A DNA stretch of 64,000 nt, taken from contig JAAMEZ010000058.1 in NCBI GenBank assembly GCA_013322215.1, positions 868,001 through 932,000 of the forward strand, written 5' to 3'. The notes beneath the pieces were generated by a model. The model was not told where the DNA came from and searched no databases. It was given only the letters and a program-made list of their open reading frames with translations. Within the stretch, counting starts at the first letter, position 1. Each line of letters starts with the position of its first letter. This document shows positions 16,243 through 24,469 of this stretch, piece after piece. A program made the position numbers and the translations under genes. Source of the stretch: Martinezella rhizogenes. GTDB lineage: Bacteria; Pseudomonadota; Alphaproteobacteria; Rhizobiales; Rhizobiaceae.

Positions 16243-17705
16243 TGCGCGCACAACCGAAAGCCTCGCATTTCATCGACGGCGAATATGTCGAGGACACCGA
16301 AGGCACCCTTATCGAAAGCATCTATCCCGCGACCGGCGAGGTGATCGCCCGCCTGCACGCCGCGACGCCAGCCATCGTCGAACAGGCAATCGCTGCCGCC
16401 AAGCGTGCGCAGCCGGAATGGGCCGCCATGAGCCCGACGGCGCGCGGCCGTATCCTGAAGCGGGCCGCCGATATCATGCGCGAGCGTAACCGCGAGCTTT
16501 CAGAACTGGAGACCCTGGATACCGGCAAACCGATCCAGGAAACCATCGTTGCCGACCCGACTTCGGGCGCCGACAGCTTCGAATTCTTCGGCGGCATCGC
16601 GGCAGCCGGCCTCAACGGCTCCTATATCCCGCTCGGCGGCGATTTCGCCTATACGAAGCGCGTGCCGCTCGGCGTCTGCGTCGGCATCGGCGCATGGAAC
16701 TATCCGCAGCAGATCGCCTGCTGGAAGGGCGCGCCGGCACTGGTCGCCGGCAACGCCATGGTGTTCAAGCCTTCGGAAAACACGCCGCTCGGCGCGCTGA
16801 AGATCGCCGAAATTCTCATCGAGGCAGGTCTGCCGAAGGGTCTCTACAATGTCATCCAGGGCGACCGCGAAACTGGGCCGCTGCTCATCAACCATCCGGA
16901 TGTGGCGAAGGTGTCCCTCACGGGTTCGGTGCCGACGGGCCGCAAAGTGGCGGCTTCGGCCGCCGGCAACCTCAAGCATGTCACCATGGAGCTTGGCGGC
17001 AAATCGCCGCTGATCGTCTTCGACGATGCCGATATCGACAGCGCCATCGGCGGCGCGATGCTCGGCAATTTCTATTCGACGGGCCAGGTCTGCTCCAACG
17101 GCACGCGCGTTTTCGTCAACCGTAAGATCAAGTCCGAATTCCTGAAGCGCCTGAAGGCCCGCACCGACGCGATGCTCATCGGCGACCCGATGGATGAGGC
17201 AACGCAGATCGGCCCGATGGTCTCCTGGGCGCAGCGCGAGAAGGTGCTCGCCTATATCGAAAAGGGCAAGGCCGAGGGCGCGACGCTGCTGACCGGCGGC
17301 GGCATCCCGAACAATGTCTCCGGCGAAGGCTATTACATTCAGCCGACCGTCTTTGCCGACGTTACCGACGATATGACGATCGCCCGCGAGGAGATCTTCG
17401 GGCCGGTCATGTGCGTGCTCGATTTCGATGACGAAGCCGAGGTGATCTCCCGCGCCAATGCCACCGAATTCGGCCTTTCCGGTGGCGTCTTCACTGCTGA
17501 TCTGACCCGCGCCCACCGCGTCATCGACCAGCTCGAAGCCGGCACGCTCTGGATCAACGCCTACAATCTCGCGCCGGTGGAAATTCCCTTCGGCGGCTCC
17601 AAGCAATCCGGTTTCGGCCGCGAAAACTCGCTGGCGGCGCTGGAGCACTATTCGGAACTGAAGACCGTCTATGTCGGCATGGGGCCGGTACAGGCGCCTT
17701 ATTGA
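16242..17705 (+). CDS. betB: Betaine-aldehyde dehydrogenase
   Basis: A 487-residue NAD(P)+-dependent aldehyde dehydrogenase that oxidises betaine aldehyde to glycine betaine, an osmoprotectant and carbon/nitrogen source. Visible hallmarks are the Rossmann region WNYPQQIACWKGAPAL, VFKPSENTPL, GSVPTGRKV, the general-base motif MELGGKSP and the catalytic cysteine in STGQVCSNGTRV. Length is typical. It starts where the GST stop codon ends (TAATG), and betA follows 171 bases later across a palindromic repeat. Confidence 0.95.
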   Translation: MRAQPKASHFIDGEYVEDTEGTLIESIYPATGEVIARLHAATPAIVEQAIAAAKRAQPEWAAMSPTARGRILKRAADIMRERNRELSELETLDTGKPIQETIVADPTSGADSFEFFGGIAAAGLNGSYIPLGGDFAYTKRVPLGVCVGIGAWNYPQQIACWKGAPALVAGNAMVFKPSENTPLGALKIAEILIEAGLPKGLYNVIQGDRETGPLLINHPDVAKVSLTGSVPTGRKVAASAAGNLKHVTMELGGKSPLIVFDDADIDSAIGGAMLGNFYSTGQVCSNGTRVFVNRKIKSEFLKRLKARTDAMLIGDPMDEATQIGPMVSWAQREKVLAYIEKGKAEGATLLTGGGIPNNVSGEGYYIQPTVFADVTDDMTIAREEIFGPVMCVLDFDDEAEVISRANATEFGLSGGVFTADLTRAHRVIDQLEAGTLWINAYNLAPVEIPFGGSKQSGFGRENSLAALEHYSELKTVYVGMGPVQAPY

Positions 17706-17707
17706 TC

Positions 17708-17829
17708 CACCTCCCCCTTGAGGGGGGGGAGGTCGCCGCTTAGCGGCGGGTGGGGGTGACCAGCCGCAGCGCGCTTATCAGCAATCACCCCACCCCGGCC
17801 TGCGGCCGACCCTCCCCCTCAAGGGGGGG
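17708..17829. repeat. GC-rich palindromic intergenic repeat
   Basis: The betB-betA gap holds two arms of about 50 bases that are imperfect inverted copies of each other. The outer parts are CCTCCCCCTTGAGGGGG and CCTCCCCCTCAAGGGGG, and each arm ends in GGGTGGGGGTGA or its complement. Each arm also contains smaller internal hairpins. This looks like the mosaic palindromic repeats common between genes in Rhizobiales. It may shape betA expression within the operon. Confidence 0.75.
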
Positions 17830-17876
17830 CGTAGACCACTTCGATTTATGCCTGTTGCCACCTGGAGCACATCGTC

Positions 17877-19526
17877 ATGCAAGCAGATTTCGTCATCGTT
17901 GGCTCTGGTTCGGCCGGCTCCGCCATGGCTGCGCGCCTGTCGGAGGACGGCAAGCATTCGGTCATCGTGCTCGAATTCGGCGGCAGCGACTTCGGCCCCT
18001 TCATCCAGATGCCGGCAGCGCTTGCCTGGCCGATGAGCATGGACCGCTACAATTGGGGCTATCTTTCAGAACCCGAGCCGCAGCTCAACAATCGGCGCAT
18101 CACCGCGCCACGCGGCAAGGTGATCGGCGGCTCCTCCTCGATCAACGGCATGGTCTATGTGCGCGGGCATGCCGAGGATTTCAATCGCTGGGAGAAGCTC
18201 GGCGCCCAGGGCTGGGCCTACGCCGATGTTCTGCCCTACTTCAAGCGGATGGAGCATTCGCATGGCGGCGAAGAGGGGTGGCGCGGCACGAACGGCCCGC
18301 TGCATGTGCGCCGGGGCGATGCCCGCAACCCGCTCTTCCACGCTTTCATCGAGGCAGGCAAACAGGCGGGCTTCGAGGCGACGGAAGACTATAACGGCAG
18401 CAAGCAGGAAGGCTTCGGCCTGATGGAGCAGACGACTTGGATGGGCCGGCGCTGGTCTGCGGCGACTGCCTATCTCAAGCCCGCCCTGAAGCGGCCGAAC
18501 GTGCAGCTCATCCGCTGCTATGCCCGCAAGATCGTCATCAACAACGGCCGCGCGACCGGTGTTGAAGTCGAGCGGGACGGCAAGATCGAGGTGATCAGGG
18601 CAAACTGCGAGGTGATCGTCTCCGCCTCCTCGTTCAACTCGCCGAAGCTGCTGATGCTTTCGGGTATCGGGCCTGGCCAGCATCTGTGCGATATGGGGAT
18701 CGAGGTGAAGGTTGATCGGCCCGGCGTCGGCGCCAACCTGCAGGACCATATGGAATTCTATTTCCAGCAGACCAGCCTAAAGCCGGTTTCGCTCTATTCC
18801 TGGCTGCCCTGGTACATGCAAGGGATCGCCGGTGCGCAATGGCTGCTCTTCAAGAAGGGGCTTGGCACCTCAAACCAGTTCGAGGCCTGTGCCTTCCTTC
18901 GTTCCGCGCCGGGCGTCAAGCAGCCGGATATTCAGTATCACTTCCTGCCAGTCGCCATCAGCTATGACGGCAAGGCGGCGGCGAAAAGCCACGGCTTCCA
19001 GGTGCATGTCGGCTACAACCTGTCGAAATCGCGCGGGAACGTCACGCTCCGCTCCTCTGACCCGAAAGCCGATCCAGTCATCCGCTTCAACTATATGAGC
19101 CATCCGGAAGACTGGGAAAAATTCCGTCACTGCGTGCGCCTCACCCGCGAAATCTTCAGCCAAAGGGCCTTCGACGACTATCGCGGCGCGGAAATCCAGC
19201 CGGGGGCGAATGTTCAGACGGACGACGAGATCGACGCCTTCCTGCGCGAGCACCTGGAAAGCGCCTATCATCCCTGCGGCACCTGCAAGATGGGCTCAAA
19301 GGACGATCCGATGGCGGTGGTCGATCCCGATACCCGCGTCATCGGCGTCGACGGCCTGCGCGTCGCCGACAGCTCGATCTTCCCGCACGTCACCTACGGC
19401 AACCTGAACGGCCCTTCGATCATGACCGGCGAAAAGGCCGCCGATCATATCCTCGGCAAGCCGCGGCTGGCACGCTCGAACCAGGAGCCGTGGATCAATC
19501 CGCGGTGGGAGACGAGTGATCGGTAA
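17877..19526 (+). CDS. betA: Choline dehydrogenase
   Basis: A 549-residue FAD-dependent GMC oxidoreductase that oxidises choline to betaine aldehyde, typically membrane-associated. The N-terminus has the dinucleotide-binding DFVIVGSGSAGSAMAARL; GMC signature 1 is around PRGKVIGGSSSINGMVYVRG; signature 2 is around SASSFNSPKLLMLSGIGP. The C-terminal catalytic histidine region is SAYHPCGTCKMG, followed by DSSIFPHVTYGNLN. It is the last gene of the bet operon. Length matches BetA. Confidence 0.95.
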   Translation: MQADFVIVGSGSAGSAMAARLSEDGKHSVIVLEFGGSDFGPFIQMPAALAWPMSMDRYNWGYLSEPEPQLNNRRITAPRGKVIGGSSSINGMVYVRGHAEDFNRWEKLGAQGWAYADVLPYFKRMEHSHGGEEGWRGTNGPLHVRRGDARNPLFHAFIEAGKQAGFEATEDYNGSKQEGFGLMEQTTWMGRRWSAATAYLKPALKRPNVQLIRCYARKIVINNGRATGVEVERDGKIEVIRANCEVIVSASSFNSPKLLMLSGIGPGQHLCDMGIEVKVDRPGVGANLQDHMEFYFQQTSLKPVSLYSWLPWYMQGIAGAQWLLFKKGLGTSNQFEACAFLRSAPGVKQPDIQYHFLPVAISYDGKAAAKSHGFQVHVGYNLSKSRGNVTLRSSDPKADPVIRFNYMSHPEDWEKFRHCVRLTREIFSQRAFDDYRGAEIQPGANVQTDDEIDAFLREHLESAYHPCGTCKMGSKDDPMAVVDPDTRVIGVDGLRVADSSIFPHVTYGNLNGPSIMTGEKAADHILGKPRLARSNQEPWINPRWETSDR

Positions 19527-19538
19527 AATTGGCGGGCA

Positions 19539-19838
19539 TCAGTGATAATCTTCTTCTCGCTGATGCCTGAGCGCCAGTATCGTGACCGTCTCGCTATCTT
19601 CGATCTCGAATAGCGCTACATAGCCCGAAGATCCGAACGAAATGACGAGTTCGCGGAGAAGTGCGTTGTCCGCCAACGCCTTACGGCAATTGAACGGAAA
19701 ATTCTCCAGAAGTTCCGTTGCCTTGGCGATTGCCTGATAGGCCCTTTCCGCAAGCTCGATATCTCTTTCAAGCAAATAGTCATAGAGCCGCTCGAGATCT
19801 TCGAGCGCACCTTGAGAATAGCGGACGGCAAATGTCAT
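19539..19838 (-). CDS. ParE/RelE superfamily toxin
   Basis: A 99-residue toxin of the type II ParE/RelE fold. Typical features are MTFAVRYSQGALEDLERLYDYL, the helical ERAYQAIAKATELLENFP, the RELVISFGSSGYVALFEIE strands and a C-terminal TVTILALRHQRE. It overlaps the upstream antitoxin by 4 bases (ATGA), the usual toxin-antitoxin arrangement. ParE toxins inhibit gyrase while RelE relatives cleave mRNA; the sequence favours ParE but does not prove the target. Confidence 0.87.
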   Translation of the reverse strand: MTFAVRYSQGALEDLERLYDYLLERDIELAERAYQAIAKATELLENFPFNCRKALADNALLRELVISFGSSGYVALFEIEDSETVTILALRHQREEDYH

Positions 19839-20107
19839 TTATGCTTGGAAGCTTTCGCGGCTTCAAGCTTGCTCCTCAGCCTACCGAGCACACTATCTGC
19901 GCTGTGATACACACCAGTTCCGCGTGCCTCCTCACGCGCGGCAAGACCGCGAGCGATGAATTCGGCCGTTGTCCGCCGATGCTCGATTTGAGCACGTAGC
20001 GAAGTTTCCACAAATGCGGACAGGGTCTCGCCCTCCTGCAGCACGCTTTCAGCTGCGGCACGCAAGGCTGGATCAACTCGCAAGGAAGGAATGGAGGCGG
20101 ATTTCAT
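19835..20107 (-). CDS. Antitoxin partner of the ParE-like toxin
   Basis: A 90-residue protein whose first half fits a ribbon-helix-helix: MKSASIPSLRVDPALRAAAESVL then ETLSAFVETSLRAQIEHRR. The charged C-terminus (LGRLRSKLEAAKASKHK) is long enough to wrap the toxin. It resembles the YlcI/YnfO-like antitoxin group more than classic ParD. The gene comes first, with the toxin overlapping by ATGA, so the pair is autoregulated in all likelihood. The antitoxin assignment rests on position plus this weak family match. Confidence 0.78.
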   Translation of the reverse strand: MKSASIPSLRVDPALRAAAESVLQEGETLSAFVETSLRAQIEHRRTTAEFIARGLAAREEARGTGVYHSADSVLGRLRSKLEAAKASKHK

Positions 20108-20243
20108 GTATCAGCTCCTTTGCGTTGCAATTGCGATGCATTTTATTCGATCACGGACAAGCGTCAACACGCGGATTAAGTCTTGGCCATAATGGGAAAT
20201 TCTGTAAGAAAGGCCGATATCGCAATCCGAGCCGCCCGAAGGA

Positions 20244-21650
20244 ATGTCTTCAAGAGACATGCGGGCCAGCCTGCCGGTCACACGTCCCATGCCCCCAATC
20301 TACCGCAAGTCCAAACTGCTTCGTCGTTCCCGTGTCATCTGGGGCTCTTTCAATCTTTGGCGGCCGCGCTTGGTGTTCTGGACGGGGGCTCTGGCGATCG
20401 GTGTCATCAGTGTCGGCTTTGCCAAACTGGCGGATCTGGCGCAACGGGCTTTTACCGGCGTGACACAATCGGGCGAGTGGATGTGGCTACTGCCTCTGCT
20501 GCTGACGCCGCTCGGCTTCATTCTCTCGGCCTATCTCGCAGCGACGCTGTTTCCTAACTCGCAGGGAAGCGGCATTCCGCAGGCAATTGCCGCACGGCAC
20601 CTGCATCATGACGAGGATCGCACGAAGCTGCTGTCGCTCCGATTGGCTTTCGGCAAGATCGTGCTGACCATATTGGGGCTACTCAGCGGCGCCTCCATCG
20701 GCCGCGAGGGACCAACAGTGCAGGTCGGCGCTTCCTTCATGCTGGCCGTTGCCCGGTTCGGCGGCATGGCGCAGGCCAAGGGGCTGATCCTCGCCGGCTC
20801 TGCCGCCGGCATCGCGGCGGCCTTCAATACGCCGCTCGCCGGTATCGTCTTTGCCATCGAGGAGATGAGCCGCACCTATGAAGCGCGCGCCAATGGCCTG
20901 GTCCTGACCGCCGTCATTCTTTCCGGCCTCGCCGCACTCGGGCTTTCCGGCAGCTACAATTATTTCGGCACGGCCGACGCCGCCCCAACGATGTTTCGGG
21001 ATTGGATCGTCATGCTGATCTGTGGTGTCGGCGGCGGCGCGCTTGGCGCCACCTTCAGCGGGCTGGCGCTCTATGCCGGCATCCGCATCCGCCGCTGGGC
21101 GCAACCGCAGCCGCTGAAACGCATGTTGATCCTTGCCGGGTTCTGCGGCCTCGTCGTTGCGGCCGTCGGCGTCATTTCCGGCGGCCAGACCTTCGGCACC
21201 GGTTATGAACAGGCACGCGGCGCAGTGGAAGGACATGCGCTGCCGCCGTTCTTCTTCGTCGAGAAGCTGCTTGCAAGCTTCCTGTCGATGATCTCGGGCA
21301 TTCCGGGCGGCATCTTCGCGCCCTCGCTTGCCGTCGGCGCCGGCTTCGGCAGCACGGTCGGCACGCTGGTCGGCGGCGGCGTGGCGCTTGCGGCGATCCT
21401 CGGCATGGCCGGCTATTTTGCCGGCGTCGTTCAGGCACCGATGACGGCCTTCGTCATCATCCTGGAAATGACCGGCGACCATCAGGCCGTCATCCCGATC
21501 ATGGCGGTATCGATGATCGGCTATGTGACCTCACGGCTGCTGTCGCGCGAGCCCTTGTACCATGGCCTGTCGCGCGTCTTCATTGCAGCGGCGATCCGCG
21601 CCCGGCGCGCCATGGAAAAGGAAAGCGGCGAGGAACACCCCGCCCACTGA
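20244..21650 (+). CDS. ClC family chloride channel/antiporter
   Basis: A 468-residue membrane protein of the ClC family. The three anion-pathway motifs are present: GSGIPQA, GREGPTVQVG with the gating glutamate, and GIPGGIFAPSLAVG. The proton glutamate of the bacterial antiporter lies in IVFAIEEM, so Cl-/H+ exchange is more likely than a channel. Length fits a prokaryotic ClC without CBS domains. The start is uncertain: ATGs at 20244, 20259 and 20289 all lack a clear ribosome site. The neighbours do not suggest a specific role. Confidence 0.88.
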   Translation: MSSRDMRASLPVTRPMPPIYRKSKLLRRSRVIWGSFNLWRPRLVFWTGALAIGVISVGFAKLADLAQRAFTGVTQSGEWMWLLPLLLTPLGFILSAYLAATLFPNSQGSGIPQAIAARHLHHDEDRTKLLSLRLAFGKIVLTILGLLSGASIGREGPTVQVGASFMLAVARFGGMAQAKGLILAGSAAGIAAAFNTPLAGIVFAIEEMSRTYEARANGLVLTAVILSGLAALGLSGSYNYFGTADAAPTMFRDWIVMLICGVGGGALGATFSGLALYAGIRIRRWAQPQPLKRMLILAGFCGLVVAAVGVISGGQTFGTGYEQARGAVEGHALPPFFFVEKLLASFLSMISGIPGGIFAPSLAVGAGFGSTVGTLVGGGVALAAILGMAGYFAGVVQAPMTAFVIILEMTGDHQAVIPIMAVSMIGYVTSRLLSREPLYHGLSRVFIAAAIRARRAMEKESGEEHPAH

Positions 21651-21710
21651 GTACCGAAGCCCTGCAATGGCCGAAGGGAGCCCTCCAAAGGGCTTCCTTG
21701 AACTTGATCG

Positions 21711-22157
21711 TCAGGCCATCAGCCTGGCAACTTCCGCACCCTCGGGCTGAGCGATCGCATCGGCGATGGTCGTCGAGAACAGCACCTTGCGGGTCGCATC
21801 CGCCACCCGGGCAAAGACGTGGCGAATTTCGCAGGTCTGCTCACCATCGCAATCGTCACAGCGACGATAGGCGGTGAGCGACAGACAGGGTAACGGCGCC
21901 AACGGTCCATCGATGACCCGCAGGATCTCGCCGAAGGTGATTTCGTTTGCCGGCTTGCGCAGGAGATAGCCACCCTGCTTGCCGCGACGGCTGATGACGA
22001 TACCCTGATGTTTCAGGTCGAGAAGGATCTGTTCCAGGAATTTCTTCGGGATCTTCTGCTGGGCTGCGATGTCGGAAATCATCATCGGCTCGCCCGCCTC
22101 GGATTGGGCCAAGGCAGACAGCGCCCGCAGCGCATATTTTGCTTTCTGAGTAATCAT
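21711..22157 (-). CDS. Rrf2 family transcriptional regulator
   Basis: A 148-residue Rrf2 regulator. The HTH region is ISDIAAQQKIPKKFLEQILLDLKHQGIV with the wing SRRGKQGGYLL. Cysteines C91, C100, C103 and C109 lie in the usual cluster-binding region (PCLSLT...RCDDCDGEQTC), so it may bind an Fe-S cluster or sense sulfur state. It is divergent from cysH, 490 bases away, and Rrf2 proteins such as CymR regulate cysteine metabolism, so control of the cysHDN genes is a reasonable inference. The start at 22157 gives the family MITQKAKYAL. Confidence 0.85.
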   Translation of the reverse strand: MITQKAKYALRALSALAQSEAGEPMMISDIAAQQKIPKKFLEQILLDLKHQGIVISRRGKQGGYLLRKPANEITFGEILRVIDGPLAPLPCLSLTAYRRCDDCDGEQTCEIRHVFARVADATRKVLFSTTIADAIAQPEGAEVARLMA

Positions 22158-22647
22158 TTCGAACCGCTTCACACACACATGCGATACGTTCGGCCGATCG
22201 ATTCGGCCGGTCCGCTATAGAACTCCTCAGCCCTCGTCCCCGGGGCAATTTCGAAGCACTCACACCCTTGGCGCAATGCCAGGAAACGCTAGCAACCCAG
22301 ACTTGTTATCATTCTTCGTCGCTATGCCCATAGTTTAGCGCAAAATTCACCGCAGCGCATCATTTTGGGCATCACTTCCGATTTCCGTTTGACAAGCTAT
22401 GTGTAACTCTACTATTTCTATAGACATTAAAGCAAGCACTTAAACATGGCCCGCCATATCAGGTGCTTCCGAAAGGCCGCGTCCGGCGGCAAAACGCCTT
22501 GGTTAACAGCCGAGGCGGTCGCTTTTCCTTATCGGCGCCGCTTCATGGAGATATTTACCCTCCAGCCGCTCCCTTTCGAAATCTATTTTTCTGTCCGCTG
22601 CCCTGACTAGCTGCGATACTCCGGGCAACATCAGGACAGGATCCCCC
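22158..22647. other. Regulatory intergenic region between rrf2 and cysH
   Basis: This 490-base gap separates the divergent Rrf2 regulator and cysH. It holds the likely cysH promoter described separately. The rest shows no convincing gene, RNA or strong hairpin. The interval from the candidate promoter to the cysH start would leave a 5' leader of about 220 bases, long enough for post-transcriptional control, but I recognise no riboswitch in it. Confidence 0.4.
22389..22424 (+). promoter_or_regulatory. Candidate cysH promoter with overlapping dyad
   Basis: TTGACA at 22389-22394 is a perfect -35 element; an AT-rich TATTTC or CTATTT about 17-18 bases later could be the -10. TCTA (22408-22411) and TAGA (22421-22424) form a loose dyad over the -10 region, in the style of Rrf2 operators. 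Both assignments are tentative. Confidence 0.35.
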
Positions 22648-23388
22648 ATGACTGCCATTACATCCATTGAAGATGCCGCGACGCTTAACTGCCAGCTCGC
22701 ATCGCTCGATCTTGCCGGCCGTCTGTCTCTCGTGGCCGGCCTCGGTGGCCGCGCCGTGTTCACGACCTCGCTCGGGATCGAGGATCAGGTGATCACGGCG
22801 GAGATCGGCAATCACCGCCTGCCGATCGAAGTGGCGACACTGCAGACCGGCCGTCTCTTTCCGGAAACGCTCGCTCTGATCGACGAGACCGAAAGCCAAT
22901 ACGACATCCATATCGTCCGCTACGAGCCGGAGCAGGCCGATATCGATGCTTACGCGGAAAAATACGGTCTGAACGGTTTCTACGAAAGCGTTGAAGCCAG
23001 ACATGCCTGTTGTGGCGTGCGCAAGCTGAAGCCGCTTGCGCGTGCACTTTCGGGCGCCAGCATCTGGATCACCGGCCTGCGCCGCGGCCAATCCGCCAAC
23101 CGCGCCGATACGCCCTTTGCCGAGTTCGACCCCGAGCGCAATCTCATCAAGGTCAACCCGCTTGCCGATTGGGACATCGACGTCATTCGCACCTATGTCG
23201 CCGACAACAGCGTTCCGGTAAACCCGCTGCACGCACGCGGTTATCCCTCGATCGGCTGCGAGCCCTGTACCCGTGCCATCAAGCCGGGCGAGCCCGAGCG
23301 CGCCGGCCGCTGGTGGTGGGAAAACGATGAAAAGCGCGAATGCGGTCTGCACGTCCACGAAGAAGGCGCTGCCGCAACAGCACAATAG
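22648..23388 (+). CDS. cysH: Adenylyl-sulfate (APS) reductase, assimilatory
   Basis: A 246-residue reductase converting activated sulfate to sulfite. It has the PP-loop-like SLGIEDQV segment and the two cysteine pairs that bind a [4Fe-4S] cluster, C121-C122 (HACCGVRK) and C204/C207 (GCEPCTRA), which mark APS rather than PAPS reductases. The C-terminal catalytic cysteine is C232 in ECGLH. APS preference agrees with the absence of an APS kinase domain on CysN. It is followed by cysD and cysN on the same strand. Confidence 0.94.
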   Translation: MTAITSIEDAATLNCQLASLDLAGRLSLVAGLGGRAVFTTSLGIEDQVITAEIGNHRLPIEVATLQTGRLFPETLALIDETESQYDIHIVRYEPEQADIDAYAEKYGLNGFYESVEARHACCGVRKLKPLARALSGASIWITGLRRGQSANRADTPFAEFDPERNLIKVNPLADWDIDVIRTYVADNSVPVNPLHARGYPSIGCEPCTRAIKPGEPERAGRWWWENDEKRECGLHVHEEGAAATAQ

Positions 23389-23514
23389 AGCACCCGCCGG
23401 TTCCCTGCATCGATGCGAAGCGCGTCACCTACGCCGCCGATATCCAGGGAACCAACGCATCCATTCTTTCCGGCCAAGCTTCGGTCGGGACATTTGAAAG
23501 TTCTGGAGTGATAA

Positions 23515-24468
23515 ATGCCCGATAGCCGTCCGGATACGGAAATCTCCAATCCGCAAAGCGTCAAGCCGCCGCTCGATCCGCATCTGAAAGCGCTGGAAAA
23601 CGAAGCCATTCACATCTTCCGCGAGGTTGCGGCCGAATTCGAGCGTCCCGTCATGCTCTATTCGATCGGCAAGGATTCGTCGGTGCTGCTACATCTGGCG
23701 CGCAAGGCCTTCTATCCCGGCCGCATCCCCTTCCCGCTGCTGCATGTGAACACCGGCTGGAAATTCGCCGAGATGATCACCTTCCGCGACGAGATCGTGA
23801 AGAAATACGATCTCGATCTGATCGAACACATCAACCCGCGCGGCAAGGCGGAGAACATCACGCCCTTCACCTATGGCTCGGCGCGCTATACCGACATCAT
23901 GAAGACCGAGGCACTGCGCCATGCGCTTGATGCCGGCCAGTTCGACGCGGCTTTCGGCGGCGCCCGCCGCGACGAGGAAGCCTCTCGCGCCAAGGAGCGC
24001 ATCTACTCCTTCCGCACGCCGGACCATCGCTGGGATCCGCGCAACCAGCGCCCGGAGCTCTGGAACGTCTATAACGGCCAGATCCGCAAGGGCGAAAGCG
24101 TTCGCGTCTTCCCGCTCTCCAACTGGACCGAGGTCGATATCTGGCGCTACATCCAGGCCGAGGATATTCCGATCGTGCCGCTCTATTTCGCGGCAAAGCG
24201 CCCGATTGTCGAGCGCGACGGCATGATGATCATGGCCGCCGATCCGCGGCTCGAACTGCTACCCGGCGAAGTCAAGCGCGAGGAGCTCATCCGCTTCCGC
24301 ACGCTCGGCTGCTTCCCGCTGACCGGCGCGATCCGCTCCACCGCCACAACCCTTGAAGAAATCATTGCAGAGCTGGAAATCGCCACGGTTTCCGAACGGC
24401 AGGGACGCGCGATCGACCGCGACCAGTCCGGCTCCATGGAAAAGAAGAAGCGCGAAGGATATTTCTGA
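23515..24468 (+). CDS. cysD: Sulfate adenylyltransferase subunit 2
   Basis: A 317-residue small subunit of ATP sulfurylase, forming APS from sulfate and ATP. The PP-loop ATP-binding motif is SIGKDSSVLLHLARKAF near residue 50; later family segments are FGGARRDEEASRAKERI and SLSNWTEVDIWRYI-like PLSNWTEVDIWRYIQ. The C-terminus RDQSGSMEKKKREGYF is typical. The gene ends one base before the cysN ATG, so the two subunits are coupled. The 126-base gap after cysH has no gene. Confidence 0.95.
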   Translation: MPDSRPDTEISNPQSVKPPLDPHLKALENEAIHIFREVAAEFERPVMLYSIGKDSSVLLHLARKAFYPGRIPFPLLHVNTGWKFAEMITFRDEIVKKYDLDLIEHINPRGKAENITPFTYGSARYTDIMKTEALRHALDAGQFDAAFGGARRDEEASRAKERIYSFRTPDHRWDPRNQRPELWNVYNGQIRKGESVRVFPLSNWTEVDIWRYIQAEDIPIVPLYFAAKRPIVERDGMMIMAADPRLELLPGEVKREELIRFRTLGCFPLTGAIRSTATTLEEIIAELEIATVSERQGRAIDRDQSGSMEKKKREGYF

Positions 24469-24469
24469 G

